Shown here piece after piece: positions 1 through 9,681 of a DNA stretch of 64,000 nt (its first letter is position 1; every line of letters starts with the position of its first letter). The position numbers and the translations under genes were made by a program. Where the stretch lies: the NCBI RefSeq assembly GCF_003043945.1, contig NZ_PYXG01000001.1, forward strand, positions 434,001-498,000, given 5' to 3'. The notes beneath the pieces were generated by a model. It worked only from the letters and a program-made list of their open reading frames with translations. It was not told the origin of the DNA and ran no database searches. Source of the stretch: Prevotella sp. oral taxon 376 (lineage in GTDB: Bacteria > Bacteroidota > Bacteroidia > Bacteroidales > Bacteroidaceae).

Positions 1-63
1 ACCATGCTTTTCATTTTCCAACCCGTAACTTTCAGCCCCGCGGCAGGCCGTTGCCGCCCCGCC

Positions 64-3000
64 CTATCGCGTAAGACTGAACTTCAGACTGAGGCCGAAG
101 TCGCGGGTGGTGGTGGGATAGCTGTTGCTGGCCAGCAGCGGACGGTTGGTCTGCCGGTCGTAATAGAAACTCATGGTAAGCAGCCGCGAAAGGGTATAGT
201 CTGCGCTGAAGCTAAACTTCAGGGCGGTATTCCCGCTGCTTGCGGCGCTCGTCATCGAAGCAATGTCGCGACTGATGCTTGCCTGTTGGCGATAGCTGAA
301 GTCGAGGCGGAGGTTCAGGTCGTGGTTGGCCTGTACCCTTCCCGTAGTCGGGGGGGCGCTCTGTTGCGAGCTTGCCTTCTTGTTCTTCACCTTTCGAGCA
401 TCTCTGTCGCCGAAGAGCCTGAGGTTGTTAATGCGGTAGCCCATGCCTATCACCCAGTCATGACTGGTGGCCTCGTTGATCTGGATGCTCGTCATGCTCA
501 GACTCAAGACCCTTGTCGTGCGGTACTCCAGCTTTGCCGTGAGGTTGTTTTCAAAGGTCATGTCAATGCCCAGCAGCGGCGAGAAGGCCTCGTTGATGCT
601 GACGGTGGAGACATTATACATGCTGCTCGGCACGGGATTTCCCGTCGTGGCATCGCTGATGAAGCCGATGCCGTTCATGTATTCCATATAGGTGCTGAAG
701 CTACTGTACGATCCCACGGCGTAGATGCTCTTATAACCGTGGTTGACATTGAAGCTCTTGAACACTTCGCGGAACCACGGCAGCCTGGTCAGACCGCTGT
801 AGCGTACAGTCCAGTTGGGCAACAGGCGCGAGAGCGCAGGGAAAATATCCAGCGAAGTACTGCCGCCGCTGGTATAGGTGGCAAGGAACGCGGGAATCAT
901 CACATCGGCACTATAGCGATCGACTCCGCCGTTGGCAGCGTCGAAGGTCTGCCCCGCGAGGGACGACGAAAGCGGATAGGGCACGCCCGCATACTGCGCC
1001 TCCACCCTGTTGCGGAAGCCGTCGAGTGAGCCGCAGAACCGGTCGAAGCTCTTGGAACGGAATCCCGAGGCGGCATTGCCGACACCTTCGAAAGCGCTGC
1101 GGAGCGAAATCGTGGTCATGGTGAAGGTGCCGCTCTGCGTGGTCGGGTTCCCCTCATACATATACTGCACACTCTTTGCCCGGGTCTGCGTGCGGGCGGC
1201 ATTGAGGTCGATCTTCAGATTCTTCACGGGCTCGAGCATCACGCGGAGCTGCAGGTCGGAAGTCTGATTGGAGGTAGCCGGCGTCGCATAGGAACTGTTC
1301 ATCAGCAGCCAGTCGTTCTCACGGGCCCGCTCGATGTAAGAGTCGCCGGTAAGTCCGAAAGCGAAATCAAGTCCCGGCGAAAGCGCACCCGTGCCACGGG
1401 TCTGGCCGAAGGCGTCGCCCACGGTCGGCATGAAGCCCGGCAGCGACATCGAATACTGGTTGCGATAGCTCACGCTCACATTCCTCACCATCATCATCAG
1501 CCGTGCGGCGGCCTGGGCGCTCTTATACCAGGTCTGGTCATCGAGCGGCGGCTTGGGCGTAACGGTAATCTTCAGCCTCAGCGCGGAATCCACCTTGTTG
1601 GTTATCTTGATCTGGTTATCGCCTATTTTTCGGAACTTCAACGGATAAGACTTTCCGTCCTCCAGTTTCGCCGTGAGCGTGAAGCGGCGCGTCTTCTTGC
1701 CATGGTTCACGCTGATGATGGTATCGGGCAGAAGGGTTATCTCCTTCTCGAAGCTGCGCTGATTCTTGGGCAAAGCCCTCTGTTGCCGTTCTGCCGCCCG
1801 GTCCTGGGCATCCTTGCCCTGGGACCTCCGGGCCTCCTCGCGCCTCCTCCGGCGTTCCTGCCGCTCCCTGTCTATCTGCGAACGGCTCGATTCCTTGTTG
1901 AATCTCTCATTGGCTTTCTTCAGGAACGGGATATGGTTATACAGCCGCTCCATGCTGAAAGTGGCATTCATGTTGAAGTTGCGGTTATTGGTGATGGTGT
2001 TTCCAAGCGAGGTTCCGTCCTCAAGAGCCGTTCCGCGCACCCAGCTATAGGTGGCGCTATAGGTGGCATTGGCATTGATCCAGTCGAACAGAGGCACCAG
2101 ATTGAGCGGCAACTGGTAAGAGAGCTGGAAACTCTGGTTGTAGTCCAAGGGCGTGCCAAAGTGCTTGATAGATGTCCAGACCGAGTCTTTCCAGGCCGAA
2201 TAGCGGTCGGGATAGAGATCTTTGTTCACCGGCGTGTAGGGCTCTTCTATCTCCGCATGGGTCGCACTCTGAAAGTTCATGTGCAGATTCTTGGTCAAAT
2301 CCCATCTCAAGGCAAAGTCCCTGTTCCACAGAAACTGCTCGCTGAAGGTGAGCGGACGCCTCGTGTCGAGCAGGTTCTCCATGTCGCGTTCCTGCAACTC
2401 ATAATAGTTGCGAGTGAGCTCGGTGTTGAAAGCCACATTCTGGGGGAGCCAGTTAAGTCCGAAACGCCGCAGGATCTCCAGCCATTTAGACTTGTTCTTG
2501 ATCTTCCTAAACGGTTCCCAGGCCTTATAGACCGGTGTCCAGCTATAGTTGAGGGCGCCGCGCCAATTGTCTTCCTTTTCATATACAGTGGTTTTTCCCG
2601 TCGTATAGCGATGGGAATGGCTGTAGGAAAGCGAGAAATTGGCGGGATCGTAGGGCATCGGGTGGCGCTTGTTCCCGATTCCCACACGCACATTCGAGAG
2701 CGAGAAGTTGGAGTTCGTGGTCTTCGTAACGGCAATGCTCTCGATAGAGTCGCGCTCGTGCCGGTTGGCAGCAGCGTCAAGCGCGTCGTCGAGCATCATG
2801 TCGGTGTCCAGGGGATTATATTTCGGACGGGTCTCCTCTTTGGTCAGGCTATAATAGAGAGGCGCCGTAACCTTCGCCTTGTCCGGGAAGAACTTGCCCA
2901 ATTCGAGGCTCGTCGTAACGCTGTAGGTCTTATAGTCGTCGGTGGAACGCTGCATCACGCCCTCCTCCAAGCCCCCGAAGCCCTCCGAGATATAGCGTCC

Positions 3001-6000
3001 CTGGAGGTTGACGACGCCAAAGTCCGAGAGCTGCACATTCAGATTGCCGTTCGCGGCCCAGCCTCCTTCGTTGTTAGACTCCTTCATGCGCAGCTCGTTA
3101 ACCCACACCTCGCCCGACTTCTGGCTGCCCGCAAGGTTGCGCACACCTATCATCATGGTCTTCACCTCACCCAATGTGGGGTTACCCTTGATACTGATTT
3201 TGTTGTTGGGATGCTCCTCGTCGTAGGCCGAGAAGACGCGATTATACGATGCCGTGCCCGCTGCCTTGGCAATATTGCGCTCCTTCTTGAGCTTGGTAAA
3301 GATGCCCAGGGGCACATCCAGCATGTTCTCTTCCGGCCATACTGCTTGACAATCGGCCAGGGAATACTTGTCATAGACCTTAGGGGGCGTAAGCTTCAAA
3401 GGTATCTCGTACTCATAATAATTGCTTTTATAGTCGCTTCCGAGACGGATGAACACGGCCAGCTGATTGTCCGTGAGGTCGGTAGAATTCTGCTCCATGG
3501 CATTCGCATGGACAAACATCTGTATGCGCTTGTATTGCCGGAGGTCAAGAGCCGTATTCTTATAGACCGCCTTTGCCTCATTAGAACCCAGGTTCGAGAC
3601 CACGAAATTCAATGCCTGCTCATTAGCCTCCACAAGCTGCGGCTGCGTGGGATCCTGCTCGCGGCGGATGCCGGGAGGAAGGACATAGTTCACGGGAGTC
3701 TTGTCGTTGTTCTCTTCTATATTCACCGAGCTCACCGCCATCACGCCGCCAGAGGAGCTGGAATTGTCGAGCACCTGCTCATAAACCCGCCAGTCGCCGC
3801 GCACGAGGTCGAGACTTCCGAAGCGCATCACGATGGGACGCTGGAAATTCGTGAGGAACATGCGCATGAAACGGATGCTCGTGAAGTCGGAGATAGCCCC
3901 CACCTTGCTTTCATACTCTTTCAATGGGACGCGGAACAGGTACCAGTTCACCTCCTCGGAAGTGTTGTTTCGCAGCGGTGCCACCGCCGTCCGCTTGTCC
4001 ACGATGTAGTTTTTCCCCACCACCATGTCCTGCGGACGGATAGACACTTTATACTGATAATACTTTTCATACTCGTTCAGCGTGTAGTCTTGATTGATGT
4101 CCTCCACATCAGGTGTTGTCTTATAGGATGTGTCGTAGCTCTCCGCACGGCTCTCGGTATCAGGCGAATTGCCCTGCGGCATATTGATTCTCTTATACCG
4201 CTGGAGGATGGAAGCCTGCACCTGGTCGTAGTCCGTGCCACGGAAATAATGGTAGTCATCGTTTGCGGGGTCGTCCATAATGGCCCTGAAGACATCTGGG
4301 CTCACCTTTCCCTGCGCCTGCGACAAGAAGGTCTGGTAGGCAGCAAACGCCTTCTCCTCATCATCCGTGAGGCCATTGAATCCCACATCCTGAAGGGCAC
4401 GGTTACCGGCACCCGTGGCAAAGGCATAGGTTACGGTGGCCTGGGTCGGTATCTTGCCCCACTGCGTATAGACGAAACTGCTCGAGCCATCGACCGGCAT
4501 ACCGCTTTCATAGAACTTCTTGCCGTCGCGGAGCACATCCTCGCTCACCTCGCCAAGGTTGATATAGAAGTCGCCGCCATAGGCATTGGCGTCCGGTTGC
4601 TTGTCCGTATAGATGAAGGGATCCATCATCCAGAACTCTATATACTCGATATTGGCCGTCTCGAAGTCGTTGGTGTCCAGCTTGCGCATCATTCCCCCCC
4701 AGTGGCGAGCGGGGTTTGCGAGTGTCCCGTCATAGTTAAGTTCGGCGGAATTGAAGTTATACGGCCCGCGCTCATTGGGATAATAGGCCAGGTTAAGTAT
4801 CGGCAACGTGGATATGGCACCGTTATAGCTGCTCTGATCTCTGTTTGGATACAGCTCACTCACATACACCTCGCGCACATAATGATTGGAAAGCTGCTCC
4901 AGATCGCTCTTGATATGAGCCGGCGTAAGCGAACTGCTGCGGCGCGTGAACAAAGGATCGATGTTGTACCATGCCAGCAGCGAACGGTCGTAACCGCTCC
5001 GCAAGGTTGTCTTGTCGTTGTAATCCGGAAACATGACGGGCACGCTCGAGATTATCCAGGACGACGGTGTGGACACATCCATCTTGCTCGTGGTATTCTC
5101 GAAGTCGTCCAGATACGAGGCATTATCCTGCGTTCCGGAGCTCTGCCCGGCAATCAACTGCGCAAACTCGGCATTCAGCGAGATGTTCGACGGCTGCGTT
5201 ACATGCAGGAAAGGAATCTTGTCGAGCATGTTGGTAAGCCACTGACTCTCCTTCTTCCAGTTCACATTGAGCCCCCAAAGGGTGTTGTTCAGGGGTTCCG
5301 AGCCCATGTTTACCTTCGTGGTGAGCGCCTGTTCGGAAAGATGCTGTATGGTGCCGCTCAACTGGAAGTTCTTCGTGAAGTCGTATTCCCAGTTCAATCC
5401 GAACATCGTCTTGCGCATCTGACCGTAGTCGGTATTGCTCTCCAGCGACACTTTCACCGGTGTCCCGGCATCGAGAATGCTCTGATTGAGGATGGTAACT
5501 TCACCCGCACTGTAGTCCACGGAGTAGTCGGAGCCTTCGGCAAGGGTGATTCCTCCCGCCGTTACCACCACCGATCCATGCGGCACATTGTAGGCTCCGA
5601 GGGAGATGACATTGGCCAAGGTGCCCCGGAACTGCCCCGAGAGCACATACTTGTCTTTCTCGGCTATCTGCCGCGCAACGGTCTTCGTGGAGTCGTAGAG
5701 CTCGGTAAAGGCGTAAGACACGGCCCTCTCGGCAGGCACGCCCTTGCCGACGAGGTAACTATACATATAAGACCCGAACGGCTCCACCTTCGGGAAGAAC
5801 ACGCGCCCGTTGCTCACGGTGTAGCCCGCCACATAGTCGAAGTAGCCGTTGGGATGCGCATTGTTGTTATTGTCCAGCCGGTCGGCACCGAGGACACGGA
5901 TAATCGGCGTGTCCTTCACCTGCTGTTCGGGAATGTAGGTGAGGTAGACGCCGGCCGTATCGCTCTGGAACTTGACATCCAGCCGAAACTTATCCCGCTC

Positions 6001-7629
6001 CACGGAGGCCGCCAGATTATAGACATTCTTCATCATCAGGTCCCAGTTTCCTTGCGTGGGATTGTTCGAAGTGTTCTTCAGCGACTTCACGAAGAGGGCT
6101 TGCCCGACATCCGTTACATCCGAAGCAAACTCCCCCACCTGGTAAGTGCGACCTCCATAGGTGTATTCGTAGGCAATGGCCAGCACCTGGTCGGTCTGGA
6201 TGCCGGTGCGAAGGGAGATATAGCCAAGAGCCTCGTTCACCGTGTATTCCGACGAGTTGAGCAGACGGGCGCTCTCAATCTTCTCATAGTCGACGCCTCC
6301 CACGAGCCCTCCAGCATCCAAAACGGTCGAGGTCTGGTCGATGTCCCGTGAGGCCGCATAGGCTCCCACCATCTCCGAATACTCCGAATTGGCACCATTC
6401 GAGGGCACCGGCTGTCCTGTCAGCGCCCACCTCGGCCTCGACACTTTCTGGTTCTCGCCAAGGTCGGTGAGGGCTATGATGCTGCGCGTGTTGGCAGTAG
6501 TACCGGTCTTGTTGGTGGTCCATACCTCCACGCGGTTTATCTTCACGCCGGTGGTGAGATTGGGCAAGGTCTGCATTCCGGCGTCATACTTGTCGCGGAA
6601 ATACTGCGAGAGGAAGAAGTGCATGTTCTCCTCATAGTTCGCGACATCGATCTCAAACGGCGTCAGCTGCACCCCGCCCCGGGAGGAGACGCTCGTCGAA
6701 GAGCTCTTTTTCTGCGATGCCACCAGCTGCAGCTTCAGCTTGCCGAACTGCATGTCGGTGCGGATGCCGAAGAGCGAGCTGGCTCCCGTGATGAGCGAGG
6801 AGTTAGAGGGGAACGACACATTGCCGGCCTCCACGAGCTTGATGATCTCATCCTCCTTGCCGTCATACTTCAGTTTGAGGTTCTGGGTGTCGAAGTCGAA
6901 GGTGGCATCGGTGTTGTAATTGAGGTTCATGTTCACCTTGTCGCCCACCTTTCCGTTCACATTCAGGTTGATTTTCTCGTCAAAGTCGAGGGTCGTCGTC
7001 TTCCGGTTGCGGATGGGGAGGCTGGGATTGTCGATGTTCTTAAGGGTCGCCCCGAACTTCAACTCTGCCGTTCCCTGCGTCTTGATGCGTACTCCGCCCG
7101 GGCCGAATATCTTCTCCGCGGGGCCCAGGTCGAAGTGCATGTCGGTGAAATCGAACTTCTCCTTGCCCTTCGCCTGATAGATTGCGTCGTTCTTCGAGCG
7201 GTAAAACTGGTTGCGAGCCAGCCTTTCACTCCACTTCCGATACTCCTCCGGAGTCATTATCACGGGAGCAGCCACCCAGGTATTGCCGATTTTCGATCCG
7301 ATGATATACCGGTCGAGCGTGTCGTTATAGACCACTTCCTGCCTCAGATTGTCGGGGCGCTGAAGGTCGGCGGCATTCTGCCCGAGGTCGTCGAGGGTAA
7401 CGGGAGTGGTCTTCTGGATCTTCCACCGGGGGTGGAGCAGCGAGTCGGGAATCTCCTCATCGGCGTCGACGGCGGGCTGCGCCTTCATCTTCACGGTGTC
7501 TTTTCGCGGCTTCTGCCGGGTGCGCACATCCTGATGAAAAGGTATTGACATGGCATATCCCGCCATGCTCAACATGAACATGGCCGCCACAAGCCAGACT
7601 ATCGAATCCCTAAACTTCATCGTCAGCAT
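64..7629 (-). CDS. sprA: SprA/Sov, type IX secretion system outer-membrane translocon
   Basis: Very large (2521 aa) exported protein. SprA/Sov forms the giant outer-membrane beta-barrel through which type IX secretion substrates leave the cell. The N-terminus has a hydrophobic signal segment at about residues 8-30. The early region contains the conserved SprA stretch with GPGGVRIKTQG and NLNYNTDATFDFD, and the protein is rich in Asn, Tyr and beta-strand patterns as expected of a barrel. It ends in a strand-like GLSLKFSLTR. Length is close to the roughly 2400-2500 aa usual for the family. A strongly charged Arg/Glu-rich stretch near residues 1910-1960 interrupts the barrel part. A second ATG at 7620 (MKFRDS) gives a more typical signal peptide and may be the true start. 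It lies 42 bp downstream of ruvA on the same strand, the gene order seen in many Bacteroidota. No sorting-domain cargo protein was recognised in the window. Confidence 0.95.
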   Translation of the reverse strand: MLTMKFRDSIVWLVAAMFMLSMAGYAMSIPFHQDVRTRQKPRKDTVKMKAQPAVDADEEIPDSLLHPRWKIQKTTPVTLDDLGQNAADLQRPDNLRQEVVYNDTLDRYIIGSKIGNTWVAAPVIMTPEEYRKWSERLARNQFYRSKNDAIYQAKGKEKFDFTDMHFDLGPAEKIFGPGGVRIKTQGTAELKFGATLKNIDNPSLPIRNRKTTTLDFDEKINLNVNGKVGDKVNMNLNYNTDATFDFDTQNLKLKYDGKEDEIIKLVEAGNVSFPSNSSLITGASSLFGIRTDMQFGKLKLQLVASQKKSSSTSVSSRGGVQLTPFEIDVANYEENMHFFLSQYFRDKYDAGMQTLPNLTTGVKINRVEVWTTNKTGTTANTRSIIALTDLGENQKVSRPRWALTGQPVPSNGANSEYSEMVGAYAASRDIDQTSTVLDAGGLVGGVDYEKIESARLLNSSEYTVNEALGYISLRTGIQTDQVLAIAYEYTYGGRTYQVGEFASDVTDVGQALFVKSLKNTSNNPTQGNWDLMMKNVYNLAASVERDKFRLDVKFQSDTAGVYLTYIPEQQVKDTPIIRVLGADRLDNNNNAHPNGYFDYVAGYTVSNGRVFFPKVEPFGSYMYSYLVGKGVPAERAVSYAFTELYDSTKTVARQIAEKDKYVLSGQFRGTLANVISLGAYNVPHGSVVVTAGGITLAEGSDYSVDYSAGEVTILNQSILDAGTPVKVSLESNTDYGQMRKTMFGLNWEYDFTKNFQLSGTIQHLSEQALTTKVNMGSEPLNNTLWGLNVNWKKESQWLTNMLDKIPFLHVTQPSNISLNAEFAQLIAGQSSGTQDNASYLDDFENTTSKMDVSTPSSWIISSVPVMFPDYNDKTTLRSGYDRSLLAWYNIDPLFTRRSSSLTPAHIKSDLEQLSNHYVREVYVSELYPNRDQSSYNGAISTLPILNLAYYPNERGPYNFNSAELNYDGTLANPARHWGGMMRKLDTNDFETANIEYIEFWMMDPFIYTDKQPDANAYGGDFYINLGEVSEDVLRDGKKFYESGMPVDGSSSFVYTQWGKIPTQATVTYAFATGAGNRALQDVGFNGLTDDEEKAFAAYQTFLSQAQGKVSPDVFRAIMDDPANDDYHYFRGTDYDQVQASILQRYKRINMPQGNSPDTESRAESYDTSYKTTPDVEDINQDYTLNEYEKYYQYKVSIRPQDMVVGKNYIVDKRTAVAPLRNNTSEEVNWYLFRVPLKEYESKVGAISDFTSIRFMRMFLTNFQRPIVMRFGSLDLVRGDWRVYEQVLDNSSSSGGVMAVSSVNIEENNDKTPVNYVLPPGIRREQDPTQPQLVEANEQALNFVVSNLGSNEAKAVYKNTALDLRQYKRIQMFVHANAMEQNSTDLTDNQLAVFIRLGSDYKSNYYEYEIPLKLTPPKVYDKYSLADCQAVWPEENMLDVPLGIFTKLKKERNIAKAAGTASYNRVFSAYDEEHPNNKISIKGNPTLGEVKTMMIGVRNLAGSQKSGEVWVNELRMKESNNEGGWAANGNLNVQLSDFGVVNLQGRYISEGFGGLEEGVMQRSTDDYKTYSVTTSLELGKFFPDKAKVTAPLYYSLTKEETRPKYNPLDTDMMLDDALDAAANRHERDSIESIAVTKTTNSNFSLSNVRVGIGNKRHPMPYDPANFSLSYSHSHRYTTGKTTVYEKEDNWRGALNYSWTPVYKAWEPFRKIKNKSKWLEILRRFGLNWLPQNVAFNTELTRNYYELQERDMENLLDTRRPLTFSEQFLWNRDFALRWDLTKNLHMNFQSATHAEIEEPYTPVNKDLYPDRYSAWKDSVWTSIKHFGTPLDYNQSFQLSYQLPLNLVPLFDWINANATYSATYSWVRGTALEDGTSLGNTITNNRNFNMNATFSMERLYNHIPFLKKANERFNKESSRSQIDRERQERRRRREEARRSQGKDAQDRAAERQQRALPKNQRSFEKEITLLPDTIISVNHGKKTRRFTLTAKLEDGKSYPLKFRKIGDNQIKITNKVDSALRLKITVTPKPPLDDQTWYKSAQAAARLMMMVRNVSVSYRNQYSMSLPGFMPTVGDAFGQTRGTGALSPGLDFAFGLTGDSYIERARENDWLLMNSSYATPATSNQTSDLQLRVMLEPVKNLKIDLNAARTQTRAKSVQYMYEGNPTTQSGTFTMTTISLRSAFEGVGNAASGFRSKSFDRFCGSLDGFRNRVEAQYAGVPYPLSSSLAGQTFDAANGGVDRYSADVMIPAFLATYTSGGSTSLDIFPALSRLLPNWTVRYSGLTRLPWFREVFKSFNVNHGYKSIYAVGSYSSFSTYMEYMNGIGFISDATTGNPVPSSMYNVSTVSINEAFSPLLGIDMTFENNLTAKLEYRTTRVLSLSMTSIQINEATSHDWVIGMGYRINNLRLFGDRDARKVKNKKASSQQSAPPTTGRVQANHDLNLRLDFSYRQQASISRDIASMTSAASSGNTALKFSFSADYTLSRLLTMSFYYDRQTNRPLLASNSYPTTTRDFGLSLKFSLTR

Positions 7630-7671
7630 TCACCGCCCTTTTCTCAAGAGGAGGGCAGGAAGGTCTCTTCT

Positions 7672-8286
7672 TTATTTTATCTGTTTCAACGCCAGCTTCA
7701 CCACTTGCTCCACAGGCAGTTCGGGCTGCTCCTTGAGTATCGAGACAACCACCTTTGCCGACGGCGCGGGGGGGAATCCGAGCATGGTGAGGGCACTCAC
7801 TGCCTCATCCCTCACGGCTGCATCGACGGCCGACGACGGCTCCGTGCTTACATGCAGTTCCTGGGCGATGCCGCTGGCCACGATTTTATCCCTTAAGTCG
7901 ACGATGATGCGCTGCGCCGTCTTCAGTCCGATGCCCTTCACGCCCTTAAGCATCTTCTCGTCGCCGTTGGCAATGATGTTGCAGAGTTCAGACGGCGAGG
8001 AGGCCGAAAGAATCATGCGGGCGGTGTTGGCACCCACTCCCGACACGGTGATGAGCATGCGGTAGAGCTCGCGCTCCTGCCTGGAAGCGAAGCCGTAGAG
8101 CGAGAACGAGTCGTCGCGGCCTCCCGTAACGAGCGACTCGTGGACATGAAGCTTCACCTCTTTCCTGCCCTGAAGAGCCGTGTAAGTATTCAGCGAGATG
8201 TTCAGCGCATAGCCCACTCCGGCGGCCTCGACGACTGCCAGCGCGGGAGTAAGCTCTGTCAGTTCGCCCCTGATGTATTCTATCAT
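7672..8286 (-). CDS. ruvA: Holliday junction branch migration protein RuvA
   Basis: 204 aa, the normal RuvA length. RuvA tetramers bind Holliday junctions and load the RuvB motor during recombinational repair. The N-terminal OB-fold starts with the typical MIEYIRGEL. Two helix-hairpin-helix motifs follow, VSGVGANTA at residues 81-89 and GVKGIGLKTA at 115-124. After a linker at about 140-155, the small C-terminal domain (about 155-204) that contacts RuvB is present. The start is unambiguous because the conserved N-terminus begins at this ATG. It appears to be the first gene of a ruvA-sprA unit, and no clear TAnnTTTG box was found just upstream. RuvB and RuvC are not in the window. Confidence 0.96.
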   Translation of the reverse strand: MIEYIRGELTELTPALAVVEAAGVGYALNISLNTYTALQGRKEVKLHVHESLVTGGRDDSFSLYGFASRQERELYRMLITVSGVGANTARMILSASSPSELCNIIANGDEKMLKGVKGIGLKTAQRIIVDLRDKIVASGIAQELHVSTEPSSAVDAAVRDEAVSALTMLGFPPAPSAKVVVSILKEQPELPVEQVVKLALKQIK

Positions 8287-8398
8287 TTTATTTCAAGTTT
8301 TGTATATATACGATAAGAATAACGCCCGCTCGGCCTGATTTATTGCACAGAAACCTCTTCAGTCATCCGGAATTTTCGCCGGAAGCCGCCTCCGGTGT

Positions 8399-8464
8399 TA
8401 CAAAATCGGCGATTTCGTGGGACAATATCGGCGAAATCGTCGGACAATATCGACGATTTTGTCA
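8399..8464. repeat. 66-bp triple-palindrome element, class A, copy 1
   Basis: Three 22-bp units at 8399-8420, 8421-8442 and 8443-8464. Unit cores resemble CAAAATCGSCGATTTTG, an inverted repeat of about 17 bp followed by 5 bp. The side at 8379-8398 weakly matches the conserved flank of copy 2. It lies between divergent ruvA and ddh. Confidence 0.85.
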
Positions 8465-8582
8465 TTCTCCCCGCTGCCTCCCGTCCCACCGGCTGCCAAA
8501 TCCGGAAATGCAAAAGCCCGTTAAAAGGATTTCCAAAATCAAAAAAAAAGGGGGAAATGAATGGTTTCTCGTGGGAATGATG

Positions 8583-8590
8583 TACTTTTG
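8583..8590 (+). promoter_or_regulatory. -7 box of the ddh promoter
   Basis: TACTTTTG fits the Bacteroidota TAnnTTTG box and lies 42 bp before the ddh ATG. No good -33 TTTG is seen at the right distance. Confidence 0.6.
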
Positions 8591-8632
8591 CGGCAGACAA
8601 AAGATAGTTTCACATCATAAAAAAACATAGTT

Positions 8633-9532
8633 ATGAAGAAAATCAGAGCGGCCGTAGTGGGCTACGGCAACATCGGGCAATATACCGTTCAGGCGCTCGA
8701 GGCCTCCAGCGACTTTGAGATTGCGGGCATCGTGCGCCGCAACGGCAGTGAGGACAGGCCGTCCGAACTAGCCGCATACCCTGTGGTAAGGAATATCCTC
8801 GAACTCGAGCGTGTGGATGTGGCCATCCTCGCAACTCCCACAAGAAGCTGCCCGGAATATGCCAAGGACATTATTCCGCTCGGCATCAACACCGTCGACA
8901 GCTTCGACATTCACACCGGCATCCTCGACTATCGCACAGAGATGATGCCCATCTGCAAGGCCAACGGCCGCGTCTCCGTCATCTCGGCGGGCTGGGACCC
9001 GGGGTCTGACTCCATTGTCCGAGTGCTCCTCGAGAGCCTTGCTCCCAAGGGATTGAGCTATACCAACTTCGGTCCGGGCATGTCGATGGGCCACTCGGTC
9101 TGCGCCCGCGGCAAGAAGGGAGTAAGAAACGCGCTCTCGGTTACCATTCCGCTGGGTGAAGGCATCCACCGCCGCATGGTCTATGTGGAGCTCGAAGAGG
9201 GAGCCACCCTCGAGGCCGTAACCGCGGAAATCAAGGCCGACCCCTACTTTGCCCACGACGAAACCCATGTGTTTGCCGTGCCGTCGGTAGACGATGTGCG
9301 CGATATGGGCCACGGCGTGCACCTCGTGCGCAAAGGTGTGAGCGGCAAGACCCCTAACCAGCGCTTCGAATTCAACATGAGCATCAACAACCCGGCACTG
9401 ACGGCGCAGGTGCTCGTGAATGTTGCCCGTGCCTCGATGCGCCTGCAACCGGGCTGCTACACCCTGCCCGAGATTCCCGTAATCGACCTGCTTCCGGGCA
9501 GTCGTGAGGACATCATCGGAAGGCTGGTATAG
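8633..9532 (+). CDS. ddh: meso-diaminopimelate dehydrogenase
   Basis: 299 aa. The enzyme (EC 1.4.1.16) makes meso-diaminopimelate in one NADPH-dependent step from tetrahydrodipicolinate, for lysine and peptidoglycan synthesis. The N-terminal Rossmann motif VVGYGNIGQ is at residues 8-16. Family signatures DSFDIH and SAGWDPGSDS follow, and the C-terminal part carries the usual NPALTAQVLVN segment that closes on the nucleotide domain. Length matches Bacteroidota Ddh and is slightly shorter than the Corynebacterium enzyme. It stands alone behind its own promoter, divergent from ruvA. A homoserine or aspartate-semialdehyde dehydrogenase is excluded by the Ddh-specific motifs. Confidence 0.93.
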   Translation: MKKIRAAVVGYGNIGQYTVQALEASSDFEIAGIVRRNGSEDRPSELAAYPVVRNILELERVDVAILATPTRSCPEYAKDIIPLGINTVDSFDIHTGILDYRTEMMPICKANGRVSVISAGWDPGSDSIVRVLLESLAPKGLSYTNFGPGMSMGHSVCARGKKGVRNALSVTIPLGEGIHRRMVYVELEEGATLEAVTAEIKADPYFAHDETHVFAVPSVDDVRDMGHGVHLVRKGVSGKTPNQRFEFNMSINNPALTAQVLVNVARASMRLQPGCYTLPEIPVIDLLPGSREDIIGRLV

Positions 9533-9606
9533 TCGCCGGGCAAGCCCAAGGGGGCGGTTCCGGAATGTTGCGGAATCTTAACGATATGCTAAAAAAAACT
9601 ATATTC

Positions 9607-9634
9607 TTCCCGAAAAATGAATATCTGTCGGGAA
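9607..9634. promoter_or_regulatory. Dyad upstream of the FMN-binding gene promoter
   Basis: TTCCCGA at 9607-9613 and its exact reverse complement TCGGGAA at 9628-9634 flank a 14-bp centre. The dyad covers the -33 area of the downstream promoter, so it could be a regulator site. It could also be chance. Confidence 0.3.
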
Positions 9635-9641
9635 AATGGAT

Positions 9642-9649
9642 TATATTTG
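9642..9649 (+). promoter_or_regulatory. -7 box of the FMN-binding protein promoter
   Basis: TATATTTG, a full match to TAnnTTTG, 32 bp before the ATG at 9682. No strong -33 box is visible. Confidence 0.65.
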
Positions 9650-9681
9650 CACCCGAATTCAAAACTTTAAGATAGGAAAAA

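Larger units (their letters stand above)
8287..8632. other. Divergent intergenic region ruvA/ddh
   Basis: 346 bp between the divergent ruvA and ddh. It holds the class A triple-palindrome element (8399-8464) and the ddh promoter box. Short reading frames here run through the repeat and have no protein character. Confidence 0.8.

Noticed and set aside
1..14. ATG at 14-12 (minus) as start of a gene downstream of sprA, perhaps gcvH
   Set aside because: Only four codons are in the window (MKSM...), which does not resemble GcvH; cannot be supported.
1702..6351. Open frame of about 1549 codons on the plus strand, antisense to sprA
   Set aside because: It mirrors the real gene in a GC-rich, codon-biased region; the translation is low-complexity His/Arg/Val-rich with no domain, and sprA on the other strand is clear.
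8399..8464. CRISPR array as explanation for the 22-bp repeats
   Set aside because: Only three units with about 5 bp between palindromic cores, no spacers of CRISPR length and no cas genes.
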